A stretch of DNA of 64,000 nucleotides from a bacterium (lineage in GTDB: Bacteria > Acidobacteriota > Thermoanaerobaculia > Multivoradales > J023): positions 53,429 through 117,428 of the forward strand of contig JAAELT010000725.1 in assembly GCA_024226315.1 (NCBI GenBank), in the 5' to 3' direction. Within the stretch, counting starts at the first letter, position 1; every line of letters starts with the position of its first letter. Below, one piece after another: positions 9,275 to 15,934 of this stretch. A program made the position numbers and the translations under genes. The notes beneath the pieces are model-generated. The model ran no database searches, was not told the DNA's origin, and worked only from the letters and a program-made list of their open reading frames with translations.

Positions 9275-9605
9275 AGGCGCTCGGTTCGTTCGTCCGAGGT
9301 TTCTGGCGACGCCATCGAGTTCCTAGGACGTTCGTCCGAGGAACTTTCACGCGCCGCCAGAATGCCCGGGCGCATCTCCGGGCAATTCCACGCGCCGTCG
9401 GAATACTCGGAGACGCGTCCGAGGATTTCGCTGATGTCGTGGGAATGCTCGGACGGTCGTCCGAGCGATTCCACGCACCGCCTGAATGCTCGGACGGTTG
9501 TCTGAGGATTTCAGTGACGTCGTGGGAATGCTCGGACGCTTGCCCGAGCAATTCCGCGCGGCGTAGAAATCCCCGGACGGCGGTTCGGCGACTCCGGCGC
9601 GCGAA
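9275..9605. repeat. tandem array of ~42-bp palindromic units (array 1)
   Basis: The 738-bp gap between the PH operon and the next gene holds eight units beginning near 9275, 9317, 9360, 9401, 9443, 9484, 9526 and 9566 (period 40-43 bp). Each contains an inverted repeat flanking CTCGGACG/CGTCCGAG, for example AATGCTCGGACG facing GTCCGAGCGATT in the unit at 9443. In the unit at 9360 the arms become GCCCGG / CCGGGC, and at 9317 GTTCCT / AGGAAC, so changes in one arm are matched in the other. Spacers alternate between a CACGC-CCG type and a TGA-GTCGTGG type from 9360 on. I see no gene here; short minus-strand frames through it follow the repeat only. Confidence 0.85.
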
Positions 9606-9867
9606 TCGAGGTTGTGGAAAATCTGGCACGCCTCGGGGGTCCGCGGAACGCGTAAACCCTCTACGGTTTAAGGTTTGCGCGATTTCGCGTCCTCCGGAGG
9701 GCCGTGGAGGTTGTGGAAAATGTGGTCCGTTTTCCCCAAGCTGGTCTCAGCTCTCTACACTTTTCTCGAGCTTGGACGGCGCCGGCGGCCGAGGCACCCG
9801 ACGGGCTCACCGTGAGGAACGCAGAGCAAACCAGGCCCGCGAGGGCCACGAGAAAGGAACCCTTGTC

Positions 9868-10695
9868 ATGTCACTACAAACCAACAAGACAACCTTGAGA
9901 CAGTTGGAGAAGACCGATTTCCTGGTCGTCTCCGCGAAGACACAGAAGCCGACGGTCAACGCCGAGCTCGAGAAGCTCGGCCCCGAGATCGTCGGCGGTT
10001 CCGGGGAGGCGCCGCCGGCGCCCGACTGGAACAACCTCCAGGAGTGGGGCATCACCGCTCTGAAGAGCTCCGCCGAGGAGGTGCGCGGCACTGATCGCGA
10101 CCTCCAGAACAGCCGGGTGCGCCTGAGCCAGGCCCGCCTGGATCGCCGGGAAAAGCTGGGTCGCGTCTCCGCGGGCCACCGCTCCCTGCGCAAATCGTTC
10201 ACCGGCACCTACGGCGGCGAGTCGCTGCCGCTGGTCGGCCTCGACGCGGTGCCTGCCAAAGCAATGGTGCCGGCGCGCGAACAGATGAGGACGGTCGTGG
10301 GACGCATGCGCGATCCGGAGCTGTCGGGAAGACTACCCGAGCCCAAGGCCGGTCAGAAACCGATCGAGCTGGAGGAGTTGGCCCAGGCCCGGGACCTCGA
10401 GGTCACCGATCTCGAGGACCAGATGGGCGAGGTCGACGAGCTGCGCAAGCAGACCGACGAGGCCCTGGTCGTCCGCGATGCCGCGCTGGCCAAGAACCGG
10501 CGCGTCTACGCGAACGTCGGGCGGATGCTGGAGGGCGTCTACCGTCTGGCCGGCCTCGACGAGCTGGCGGACCGGATCCGCGCCACCGTGCGCACCGCGC
10601 GCAAGAAGGTGGAGGAGGATCCCGCGAAGCCGGAGGAGTCGAAGCCGGAGTCGGATCAGGAGGTGGAGGAGACGGAGACGTCGGAGACAGCGTAA
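9868..10695 (+). CDS. uncharacterised coiled-coil protein, orphan
   Basis: A 275-residue protein I do not recognise. It has no signal peptide or membrane segment. The N-terminus is 'MSLQTNKTTLRQLEKTDFLV'. The middle has an Arg-rich helix and a basic glycine-containing stretch (SFTGTYGGESLP). The C-terminal half is largely helical and probably coiled-coil, ending in a Glu/Lys/Ser tail (EESKPESDQEVEETETSETA). The start is well supported by GAAAGGAA at good spacing, and the gene ends at a strong terminator, so it looks like a highly expressed single-gene unit. It is preceded by array 1 and by a segment with two copies of GTTGTGGAAAAT (near 9612 and 9709). Confidence 0.7.
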   Translation: MSLQTNKTTLRQLEKTDFLVVSAKTQKPTVNAELEKLGPEIVGGSGEAPPAPDWNNLQEWGITALKSSAEEVRGTDRDLQNSRVRLSQARLDRREKLGRVSAGHRSLRKSFTGTYGGESLPLVGLDAVPAKAMVPAREQMRTVVGRMRDPELSGRLPEPKAGQKPIELEELAQARDLEVTDLEDQMGEVDELRKQTDEALVVRDAALAKNRRVYANVGRMLEGVYRLAGLDELADRIRATVRTARKKVEEDPAKPEESKPESDQEVEETETSETA

Positions 10696-10725
10696 TCGTC
10701 TGACCGGCTGATCATCTCTTCCTTT

Positions 10726-10757
10726 GCCCGCCCTCTTCGGAGGGCGGGCATTTTGCT
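10726..10757 (+). terminator. rho-independent terminator with UUCG tetraloop
   Basis: GCCCGCCCTC (10726-10735), TTCG loop, GAGGGCGGGC (10740-10749), then ATTTTG. This is a perfect 10-bp stem closed by an extra-stable UUCG loop, 30 bp after the stop at 10695. Confidence 0.9.
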
Positions 10758-10823
10758 TTGGAGTAGGGTAGTGCGCGATTTGGGCAGGTTGCCGCACAGG
10801 GCAATCCCGCCCCTTGTGCTTAT

Positions 10824-10839
10824 CTCCTGCCCGCAGGAG
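10824..10839. other. short hairpin downstream of module A
   Basis: CTCCTGC-CC-GCAGGAG, a 7-bp stem in the gap after the module A TPR gene. No T-run follows on the minus strand, so terminator activity is doubtful. Confidence 0.3.
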
Positions 10840-10900
10840 GTTCCATGCGTTACGCGACGGGCGTCCGTGCTGGAATAGGACCAGCGGCCGAACCTAACGG

Positions 10901-11878
10901 CTAGGACAGATTCCTGAGGGAGCGCCACTCACGGCGCTCCCTCGCCTCTTCAATTTGGCGTTTGACGTCGTTGACCAAGGCGAGGGTCAGGGCTGCTCGA
11001 CCTCCCCGCAAAAGGTCTGCCAGAGCCGCTGCGACAGCTGGATAGGGAGCCAGGGGGACAACCAACTTCCGAACGAGAGTTGCGGACTTCCAGGCATCAT
11101 CTAAGCGCCCTTGCAGCAACTGAACCCGCGCCAACTCGCACGAAGCCAGTGCAGCTTCACCGAGATGTAGGTCGAAGAAGATATCCGCTGCCGCAAGGAA
11201 GTAGTTCTCGGCTGAGTCAAGATCAAGAAGTTTGAGAGAGATTCTGGCCTGGAGCCAGCGGAGCTTGCCTTCGAACGACCGACTTGGGACTAGACGCTCG
11301 GCAAACCGTGTGTACTCCATTGCGGCTTGATGCTCGCCGACTTCTAGGCAGCACAGGCCAAGGATCTGGTACGCCGAGAACCGATTCCTACGCTCTGATT
11401 CAGGCAGCAATCGTAAGGCAGTCTCAGTCGATGTGATCGCCTCCTGTGGCTTGCCGAGGTAGTACAAGCACAGCCCTTGATCGACTAGGGCCTTGCCCCG
11501 CCCCGGCCTGTTTCCGTTTCTGTCATAAATGGCGGCTGCGCGTTCCGCACAGACCAGAGCCCGCTCGAGAGCCCCGCTGTCGAGTTCCACATACATATAC
11601 CGCTGATAGAGATCGGCGAGAGCCAGCGGGTCTGAACGCTTCTTCGCGATCCACTGACCGAACAGAATCTGTTGGCGGGCTTGCTCTAGCAGTGGCTCGA
11701 CGCGCTCACTCTGGCCGGCAAGGATCCGGTAGGTCGAGCCGCAGACACCGAAGAAGAGAGGGTGAAGGTGTGGCCGAACGCGACTCATCTGCGGCAGCAA
11801 GAGAGACAGTGCCTCCCCCGGGGCCTCGTAGCGCATCGCATCTACGTGCTCCAGCCAGGCTCGGTCGCACTCGCTCAA
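10901..11878 (-). CDS. TPR protein of HTH-TPR module A
   Basis: A 325-residue soluble, almost entirely helical protein. It contains tetratricopeptide-like repeats, for example 'ALVDQGLCLYYLGKPQEAI' and 'ILGLCCLEVGEHQAAMEY', and no enzyme motif. It starts at TTG 11878, which overlaps the TGA stop of the upstream regulator gene (TTGA), a sign of translational coupling; an ATG 14 codons in is the alternative. Base composition is visibly less GC-rich than the housekeeping genes. With its partner it mirrors the divergent pair at 12589-14042. Likely a sensor or scaffold acting with the HTH protein. Confidence 0.65.
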   Translation of the reverse strand: MSECDRAWLEHVDAMRYEAPGEALSLLLPQMSRVRPHLHPLFFGVCGSTYRILAGQSERVEPLLEQARQQILFGQWIAKKRSDPLALADLYQRYMYVELDSGALERALVCAERAAAIYDRNGNRPGRGKALVDQGLCLYYLGKPQEAITSTETALRLLPESERRNRFSAYQILGLCCLEVGEHQAAMEYTRFAERLVPSRSFEGKLRWLQARISLKLLDLDSAENYFLAAADIFFDLHLGEAALASCELARVQLLQGRLDDAWKSATLVRKLVVPLAPYPAVAAALADLLRGGRAALTLALVNDVKRQIEEARERREWRSLRNLS

Positions 11879-12204
11879 CCGGGTTCCTCCTCGAGGTGCT
11901 TGCCTTCTAGGTAGTACTCGGCGATTGTCTCCGCCCCGGGAGGGACCGCCGGCATCGCCTCGTCCTCACGTCCTGTCTCCTCGATCTCCTGAAAGAAGTC
12001 GGCGGGCCGAATCCCGAGCTCGCCAAGAACCTGGAGCACCACTCCGACATCCAGGCTGCGTCGCTTGTCGCTGAAGAACGTCGGTCCCAACTCCAACGTC
12101 CTTTGAATGCTGGCCATCGTCCCGTGGCCACGTGCCTTCATCTTCTCGCGCAGGAGTATCAAGACTCTGCTCGTGACAGCTGATCGTAATTGTTCGGGAT
12201 CCAC
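11875..12204 (-). CDS. small HTH regulator of module A
   Basis: A 109-residue protein. Residues 8-72 look like a lambda-repressor/XRE-type helix bundle: 'SRVLILLREKMKARG', then 'ASIQRTLELGPTFFSDKRRS', then 'VGVVLQVLGELGIRPADFF'. The C-terminal 35 residues are acidic. It shares its stop with the start of the TPR gene (TTGA overlap). A perfect 8-7-8 inverted repeat lies 18 bp upstream of its ATG, which fits autoregulation. Assignment rests on helix pattern only. Confidence 0.6.
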   Translation of the reverse strand: MDPEQLRSAVTSRVLILLREKMKARGHGTMASIQRTLELGPTFFSDKRRSLDVGVVLQVLGELGIRPADFFQEIEETGREDEAMPAVPPGAETIAEYYLEGKHLEEEPG

Positions 12205-12221
12205 GGCGGCACTCTACAACG

Positions 12222-12244
12222 AAACTTGGACAAGGCCCAAGTTT
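12222..12244. promoter_or_regulatory. operator-like inverted repeat of module A
   Basis: AAACTTGG (12222-12229) and CCAAGTTT (12237-12244) are perfect 8-bp arms with a 7-bp spacer, 18 bp upstream of the HTH gene start at 12204. Position and symmetry suit a dimeric HTH repressor site. Confidence 0.55.
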
Positions 12245-12397
12245 GGCATTTGTTGATCTCGATTCGGTTTTCCTCGGCGTATGGTCCTACTCACTGGTCT
12301 CGGATGGACAGGCATGACCCATCGCGAGACCTTCACTATGAGCCGCATGACCCGAATCCCAAACCGCGTAACGCGCAGGGACCTCCCTGCCATTTCC

Positions 12398-12428
12398 GCG
12401 GGGTCTCCAACAGAGACCCCGCGCTTTT
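12398..12428 (+). terminator. rho-independent terminator in the divergent gap
   Basis: GCGGGGTCTC (12398-12407), CAACA loop, GAGACCCCGC (12413-12422), then GCTTTTT. It faces the plus strand inside the 384-bp gap between two divergent modules, where no plus-strand gene ends. It therefore implies a short transcript (sRNA or leader) starting between about 12245 and 12390, or an attenuator ahead of module B. Confidence 0.75.
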
Positions 12429-12499
12429 TCCGCTGCCGGGTGCTCCGATTCGACGAGCTCCGGTCGGCCCGCGCGTGGCTCCAGGGCGTGTTCACTGTT

Positions 12500-12588
12500 G
12501 TGAGACTCCAGTGACACGGAGCTTGCTCTTCTCCCTACTCCATCGCCGCGCTCGGGCCGGCCGTTACCTCACGTGAAGACTCCGTGAG
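12500..12588. promoter_or_regulatory. repeated operator-like motif upstream of module B
   Basis: Two direct copies of GTGA-(A)GACTCC-(A)GTGA lie at about 12500-12514 and 12573-12587. The second sits within an inverted pair, CTCACG (12568-12573) and CGTGAG (12583-12588), directly abutting ATG 12589. It could bind the HTH protein, or occlude the start codon as an RNA hairpin. The rest of 12205-12588 shows no convincing gene. Confidence 0.45.
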
Positions 12589-12972
12589 ATGAGTAGCGAC
12601 GACCCTCCTGGAGCCGACTTCGGAGCCTTGATCGCCGGCGCTTTGCGCCTGATTCGCACCCGGGCGGAGCTCACACAAACGGCGGCCTCGAAGCTCCCCG
12701 GGGCGCCCGACTTCCGAACAATCAGCCACTGGGAAACCCGCCGCAAGTTGCCAAGCTTGAGGCTGCTCATCGGCTATCTTCGAGCGCTAGATCTCGACCT
12801 CTGCAACCTGCAGGAGGCGCTGGACCAGATCAGCGGCCGCGAGGCAGAAGAGCGTGCCGCGCTCGACCGCCGGCTCATCGACGTCGAGCGGCGTCTTGCC
12901 GTGCTCGAACGCTCCAGCGCCGAGGTCGAGCTGTTCGTTGAATGCCAGACCGAGGAGGACCCGCCACCATGA
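12589..12972 (+). CDS. XRE-type HTH regulator of module B
   Basis: A 127-residue protein. Residues 12-72 are a Cro/C1-type helix-turn-helix ('RLIRTRAELTQTAASKL', then 'RTISHWETRRKLPSLRLLIGYLRAL'), followed by a ~45-residue coiled coil (EAEERAALDRRLIDVERRL). Its stop overlaps the next start as ATGA, so the two proteins are coupled. It has the same order and sizes as module A but clearly different sequence. Confidence 0.75.
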   Translation: MSSDDPPGADFGALIAGALRLIRTRAELTQTAASKLPGAPDFRTISHWETRRKLPSLRLLIGYLRALDLDLCNLQEALDQISGREAEERAALDRRLIDVERRLAVLERSSAEVELFVECQTEEDPPP

Positions 12973-14042
12973 ACGCCACCCTGCGCAAACGCCTCACCTG
13001 GACCGAGAAGAACCCCCGAAAAGCGCTCGAGAACGGCTGGGTTCAGGACCCGGAGTTCTGCCGCGCCTTCTTCGACCGCTGCGACCACCTGGCCTTCGTG
13101 CTCTCACCCGCGACATTCGATCTGGCGCTACGCGCCGTCGAGTTCGCCGAGGCGCACGGTGACCCGCACCTGCTTCACCGCAGCCACGGCGTGCTCTCGC
13201 ACGCCTTCATCATCCGCGGCGACCTGTTCTGGGCCGGCAGGACGCTGGCCGGCGTCCGCAAGCGGGCGCTCGACTGCTGCCCGGCCTGCCGCTGCGACCT
13301 CCTGCGTCGCGAAGGCGATCTGCTGGGCGAGCGTCGCCACGCCCGCGAGTCGCTCGCGGCCCTCGATGCCGCGCTCGAGGAGGGCGGCCACCTGCTGACC
13401 GCCGATGACCGCGCCCGCGTTTTCTATTGCCGCGCCGTCGCCCACCACTTCCTCGGCAACCGCGGCCGCGCCCTGCGCGACGCCCGCCGCACCCTCATGG
13501 AACTGTCGCTCGACTCGCCCCGCGGCTACTTCCTCGACACCGCCGCCTTCCTCGCCATCTACGTCGCCGGCGGCGACCCCCGCCACGACGAGTACGCCGC
13601 CACCTGCTTCCGCGATTTCTCAGAGCGCATCAAGGGCCGCAAAGACTGGAACGACATGAACACCCGCTCCGCCTGGTCCGGCGGCCACCTGAGCGCCCGC
13701 CTCGGCGACTTCCGACGTGCCGGCCGGCAGCTCAAGAGCGCCTGGATCCAGCTCCGTTACAACGGCCTCGCCCGCGAGCTCGTCGCCGCCACCGTCGACC
13801 GCTGCCAGCTCATCTGCCGCGGCATCGAGCCGCGGTGGCAGGCCCCGGAGAACGCCATCGAGCTGATCGACACCTGCCTGACCCGCCAGGACCTCACCGA
13901 CGACCACCGCCGCGGCCTGAAGGAAATGAAGGGCGTCCTCGATGACTGGCCCGAGAACGCCTTCGAGGAGCTCGTCGGCTTCCGTCGCTCGTTCATCGCC
14001 CCGGTGCCGGGGGTGATGGCGGAGCGGATCGGGGTGAGGTAG
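12969..14042 (+). CDS. TPR-like helical protein of module B
   Basis: A 357-residue soluble helical repeat protein, with repeats such as 'RVFYCRAVAHHFLGNRGRAL' and 'GGHLSARLGDFRRAGRQLKSA' spaced like TPRs. It also has a CCPACRC segment near residue 98 that might bind a metal. ATG 12969 (ATGA overlap, GAGGAGG upstream) is preferred over the ORF start at 12942. The gene is extremely GC-rich, with near-exclusive G/C third positions, unlike module A. No catalytic motif seen. Confidence 0.65.
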   Translation: MNATLRKRLTWTEKNPRKALENGWVQDPEFCRAFFDRCDHLAFVLSPATFDLALRAVEFAEAHGDPHLLHRSHGVLSHAFIIRGDLFWAGRTLAGVRKRALDCCPACRCDLLRREGDLLGERRHARESLAALDAALEEGGHLLTADDRARVFYCRAVAHHFLGNRGRALRDARRTLMELSLDSPRGYFLDTAAFLAIYVAGGDPRHDEYAATCFRDFSERIKGRKDWNDMNTRSAWSGGHLSARLGDFRRAGRQLKSAWIQLRYNGLARELVAATVDRCQLICRGIEPRWQAPENAIELIDTCLTRQDLTDDHRRGLKEMKGVLDDWPENAFEELVGFRRSFIAPVPGVMAERIGVR

Positions 14043-14132
14043 GCCAGTGATCAAACTGAGGCGAGTCGCCACGGAATCGACCTGGACCGATGCTGGCTCG
14101 CGAGGCTCGTGGCGGAGCGAGCGGGATCGCCG

Positions 14133-14321
14133 TCATTTCGAGAAAGGAATCCCGAGGTCTCTACAGATCTTGCGAGCCAGCAGATCCTTGATCTCGGTGT
14201 GGCGGGGTACCGACGAGCGCCGATTCTGTTCAGGATTCGACCACCAGGAGTGTCGGCTGCCCTCGCGCAGCTGAACACATCCGTGCTTGCGGAGGTGCTT
14301 GAGCAATGCCCTCCGCTTCAT
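14133..14321 (-). CDS. hicA: HicA-type toxin (mRNA interferase)
   Basis: A 62-residue protein with the HicA pattern: 'RRALLKHLRKHGCVQLREGSRHS', then 'SVPRHTEIKDLLARKICRDLGI'. The conserved glycine and the histidine of the GSRHS loop are present. It belongs to the double-stranded RNA-binding-fold RNases that cleave mRNA without ribosomes. It starts at ATG 14321, overlapping the antitoxin stop (ATGA). The order here is antitoxin first, the reverse of the E. coli hicAB order. Confidence 0.9.
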   Translation of the reverse strand: MKRRALLKHLRKHGCVQLREGSRHSWWSNPEQNRRSSVPRHTEIKDLLARKICRDLGIPFSK

Positions 14322-14530
14322 ACGGTCACGGGCACTTCCGTGTATTCAGAGACCGCGGCCTGAACGGCCTCCTGGCGATTGAGCTCGAGCCCCTCCTTGA
14401 GAGTGATCTTCAGGCTCTCGAGAAGTCCCTCGCGAGTTTTTTCCTGGCAGTTGATTCCCGGAACCTCTTCAATCCATCCGATCCACCAGTCTCCGACCTG
14501 TTTGGTGATCGCGGTGTATGTATTCGCCAT
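14318..14530 (-). CDS. hicB: HicB-type antitoxin
   Basis: A 70-residue HicB-like partial RNase-H fold: 'MANTYTAITKQVGDWWIGWI', then 'EEVPGINCQEKTREGLLESL', matching the family's 'W.a...elPG....G.T.eEA...l' pattern. No C-terminal DNA-binding domain is present, so autoregulation would need another factor. ATG 14530 is preferred over the ORF start at 14557. Confidence 0.88.
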   Translation of the reverse strand: MANTYTAITKQVGDWWIGWIEEVPGINCQEKTREGLLESLKITLKEGLELNRQEAVQAAVSEYTEVPVTV

Positions 14531-14566
14531 TGCTTGCCTCGAAGTTGGAGATCGCAATCGATAAGC

Positions 14567-14770
14567 TCACCTCTCGGCGCGTTGCTCCCTCAGGGCTTTG
14601 CTGATCGAGAGATCGTGAGGTTTGTCCGGTGGCCTGCCCAGATCCAGCAGATTGCCGGATGCTGGCTTGAGCCGTCCGCTCGAGATCAGACTGCGCATGC
14701 GATGGCTGGTTCCCGGCGGCGCATACTCTGCCTGCGCTTCTCGGATGGTGTCTGCTGGACGTTCGGACAT
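14567..14770 (-). pseudogene. Phd/VapB-like antitoxin remnant
   Basis: A 67-residue frame whose C-terminal half (LISSGRLKPASGNLLDLGRP..., then SKALREQRAER) resembles the tail of Phd/VapB-type antitoxins. The N-terminal DNA-binding part is not recognisable and no matching toxin is adjacent. It lies 36 bp upstream of hicB on the same strand. It could be a relic, or a short protein co-transcribed with hicBA. Confidence 0.3.
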
Positions 14771-14980
14771 CGGGGCACCTTGACGTGCAGTTAGCAGGTC
14801 CGAATCCCAGGAGGACCTCTCCTCCGACTATAGCATCGCGCCAGCCGGCCAGATCACACCCGATGGCTAGAGGACGGCTGGGCTACGAGTGATACTCTCC
14901 CGCCGGGAGACCTCGACATCACTCGCGCTCGCACAACAGGGGAGGGGACGCCACCCGCCGCAACCGGCCTCGCCCGCGAC

Positions 14981-15690
14981 ATGGGCCTGCTCGGCCTCGC
15001 CGCCACCGGCATCTGCTCCATGCTCGGGGCCGCGATCAACGTGGTGCCGTTCATGCTCCAGCGCAACGTCCCCGGCATCGGACCGGACGCACTGCCAGCT
15101 TACCTGTTCGCCACGGTGCCGGCGGTGCTGGCGGCGCTGGCGTACGCGATGCTGGCCTCGGCGATGCCGCGGGCGGGCGGCAGTTATGTGTATGCGAGCC
15201 GGTCGCTGAATCCATACCTGGGGTTCGTTGCCAGCTTCTCGCAGTGGTTCGGGCTTTGCGTCGCCATCGGGGTCGTGTCGTATGTGCTGATCCCGTTCCT
15301 GCGCGACATTGCGACCGCGCTGAGCTGGGCGGGAATGGCGGCGACACTGGATTCGGGACCGGTGCGGGTGGGGCTGGCGCTGGCGTTCCTGTGGACGTTC
15401 GTGGCGGTGAACCTGCGTGGAGTGAAGCTCTACGAGCGCACGCTGGTGCCGATGATGTTCGTGATGTTCGCGCTCGGGGCGATCGTCATCATGGCGGGGT
15501 TCTCGTTCGACCAGGCGGACTTCGCGGCGGCGCTGGCGGAGCGGGGGGAGACGGTGCCCGCGCCGCCGGCCTCGCCGTTCAAGCTGTGGACGTTTCTGGC
15601 GGCATCGGCGATCTTGTTCTCGAGCTTCATCGGTTTCGACTCGATCGCCCAGGCGGGCGGCGAGGCGCTGGCGCCGATCCCGGGCGACTG
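14981..15690 (+). pseudogene. truncated APC-family amino-acid permease
   Basis: About 235 residues with the N-terminal half of an amino acid-polyamine-organocation permease. Visible segments are 'MGLLGLAATGICSMLGAAIN', 'AMPRAGGSYVYASRSLNP' (the family's PRAGG-YVY motif), five to six hydrophobic helices, and 'FIGFDSIAQAGGEA' (usually FdaiaqaGGEa). Where the family continues with a conserved 'kNP.r.iP' segment, the sequence switches to an unrelated stretch. About half of the ~450-500 residue transporter is missing. The frame does not stop but runs on into the RidA fragment and the sulfatase gene. Confidence 0.75.
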
Positions 15691-15799
15691 CGGCGACGAA
15701 TACCGCAGGCCGCCGTTTCTCACCGCCTCGGGCGATCTCAGTCATCACTTCGACGAGTTCCCGCCTCCCTACACGCCAGTGGAGGGGCGCGGCGGCGAT

Positions 15800-15905
15800 C
15801 TGCGAGTGCTGAGCGGCACCCCCTGGGAGGAGCTCGCCGGCTACTGTCGCGCGGTGCGCCGTGGCCGGCGGATCTCGGTCTCGGGCACCACGGCCAGCAA
15901 TCTGT
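15800..15905 (+). pseudogene. RidA-family N-terminal fragment
   Basis: In the same open frame, 'LSGTPWEELAGYCRAVRRGR' and then 'RISVSGTTAS' match the first ~35 residues of RidA/YjgF-type imine deaminases (SSG-PWE-..GY-RAV..G..I.VSGTTA). The rest of the ~130-residue protein is absent. The ~110 bp between permease and RidA pieces (about 15690-15800) is not recognisable. Confidence 0.6.
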
Positions 15906-15934
15906 CGAAACGTAGAGTCTCGAGTGGAGGAATC

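Noticed and set aside
9275..9605. CRISPR array
   Set aside because: Units differ throughout and lack constant repeats with unique spacers; there are no cas genes in the window.
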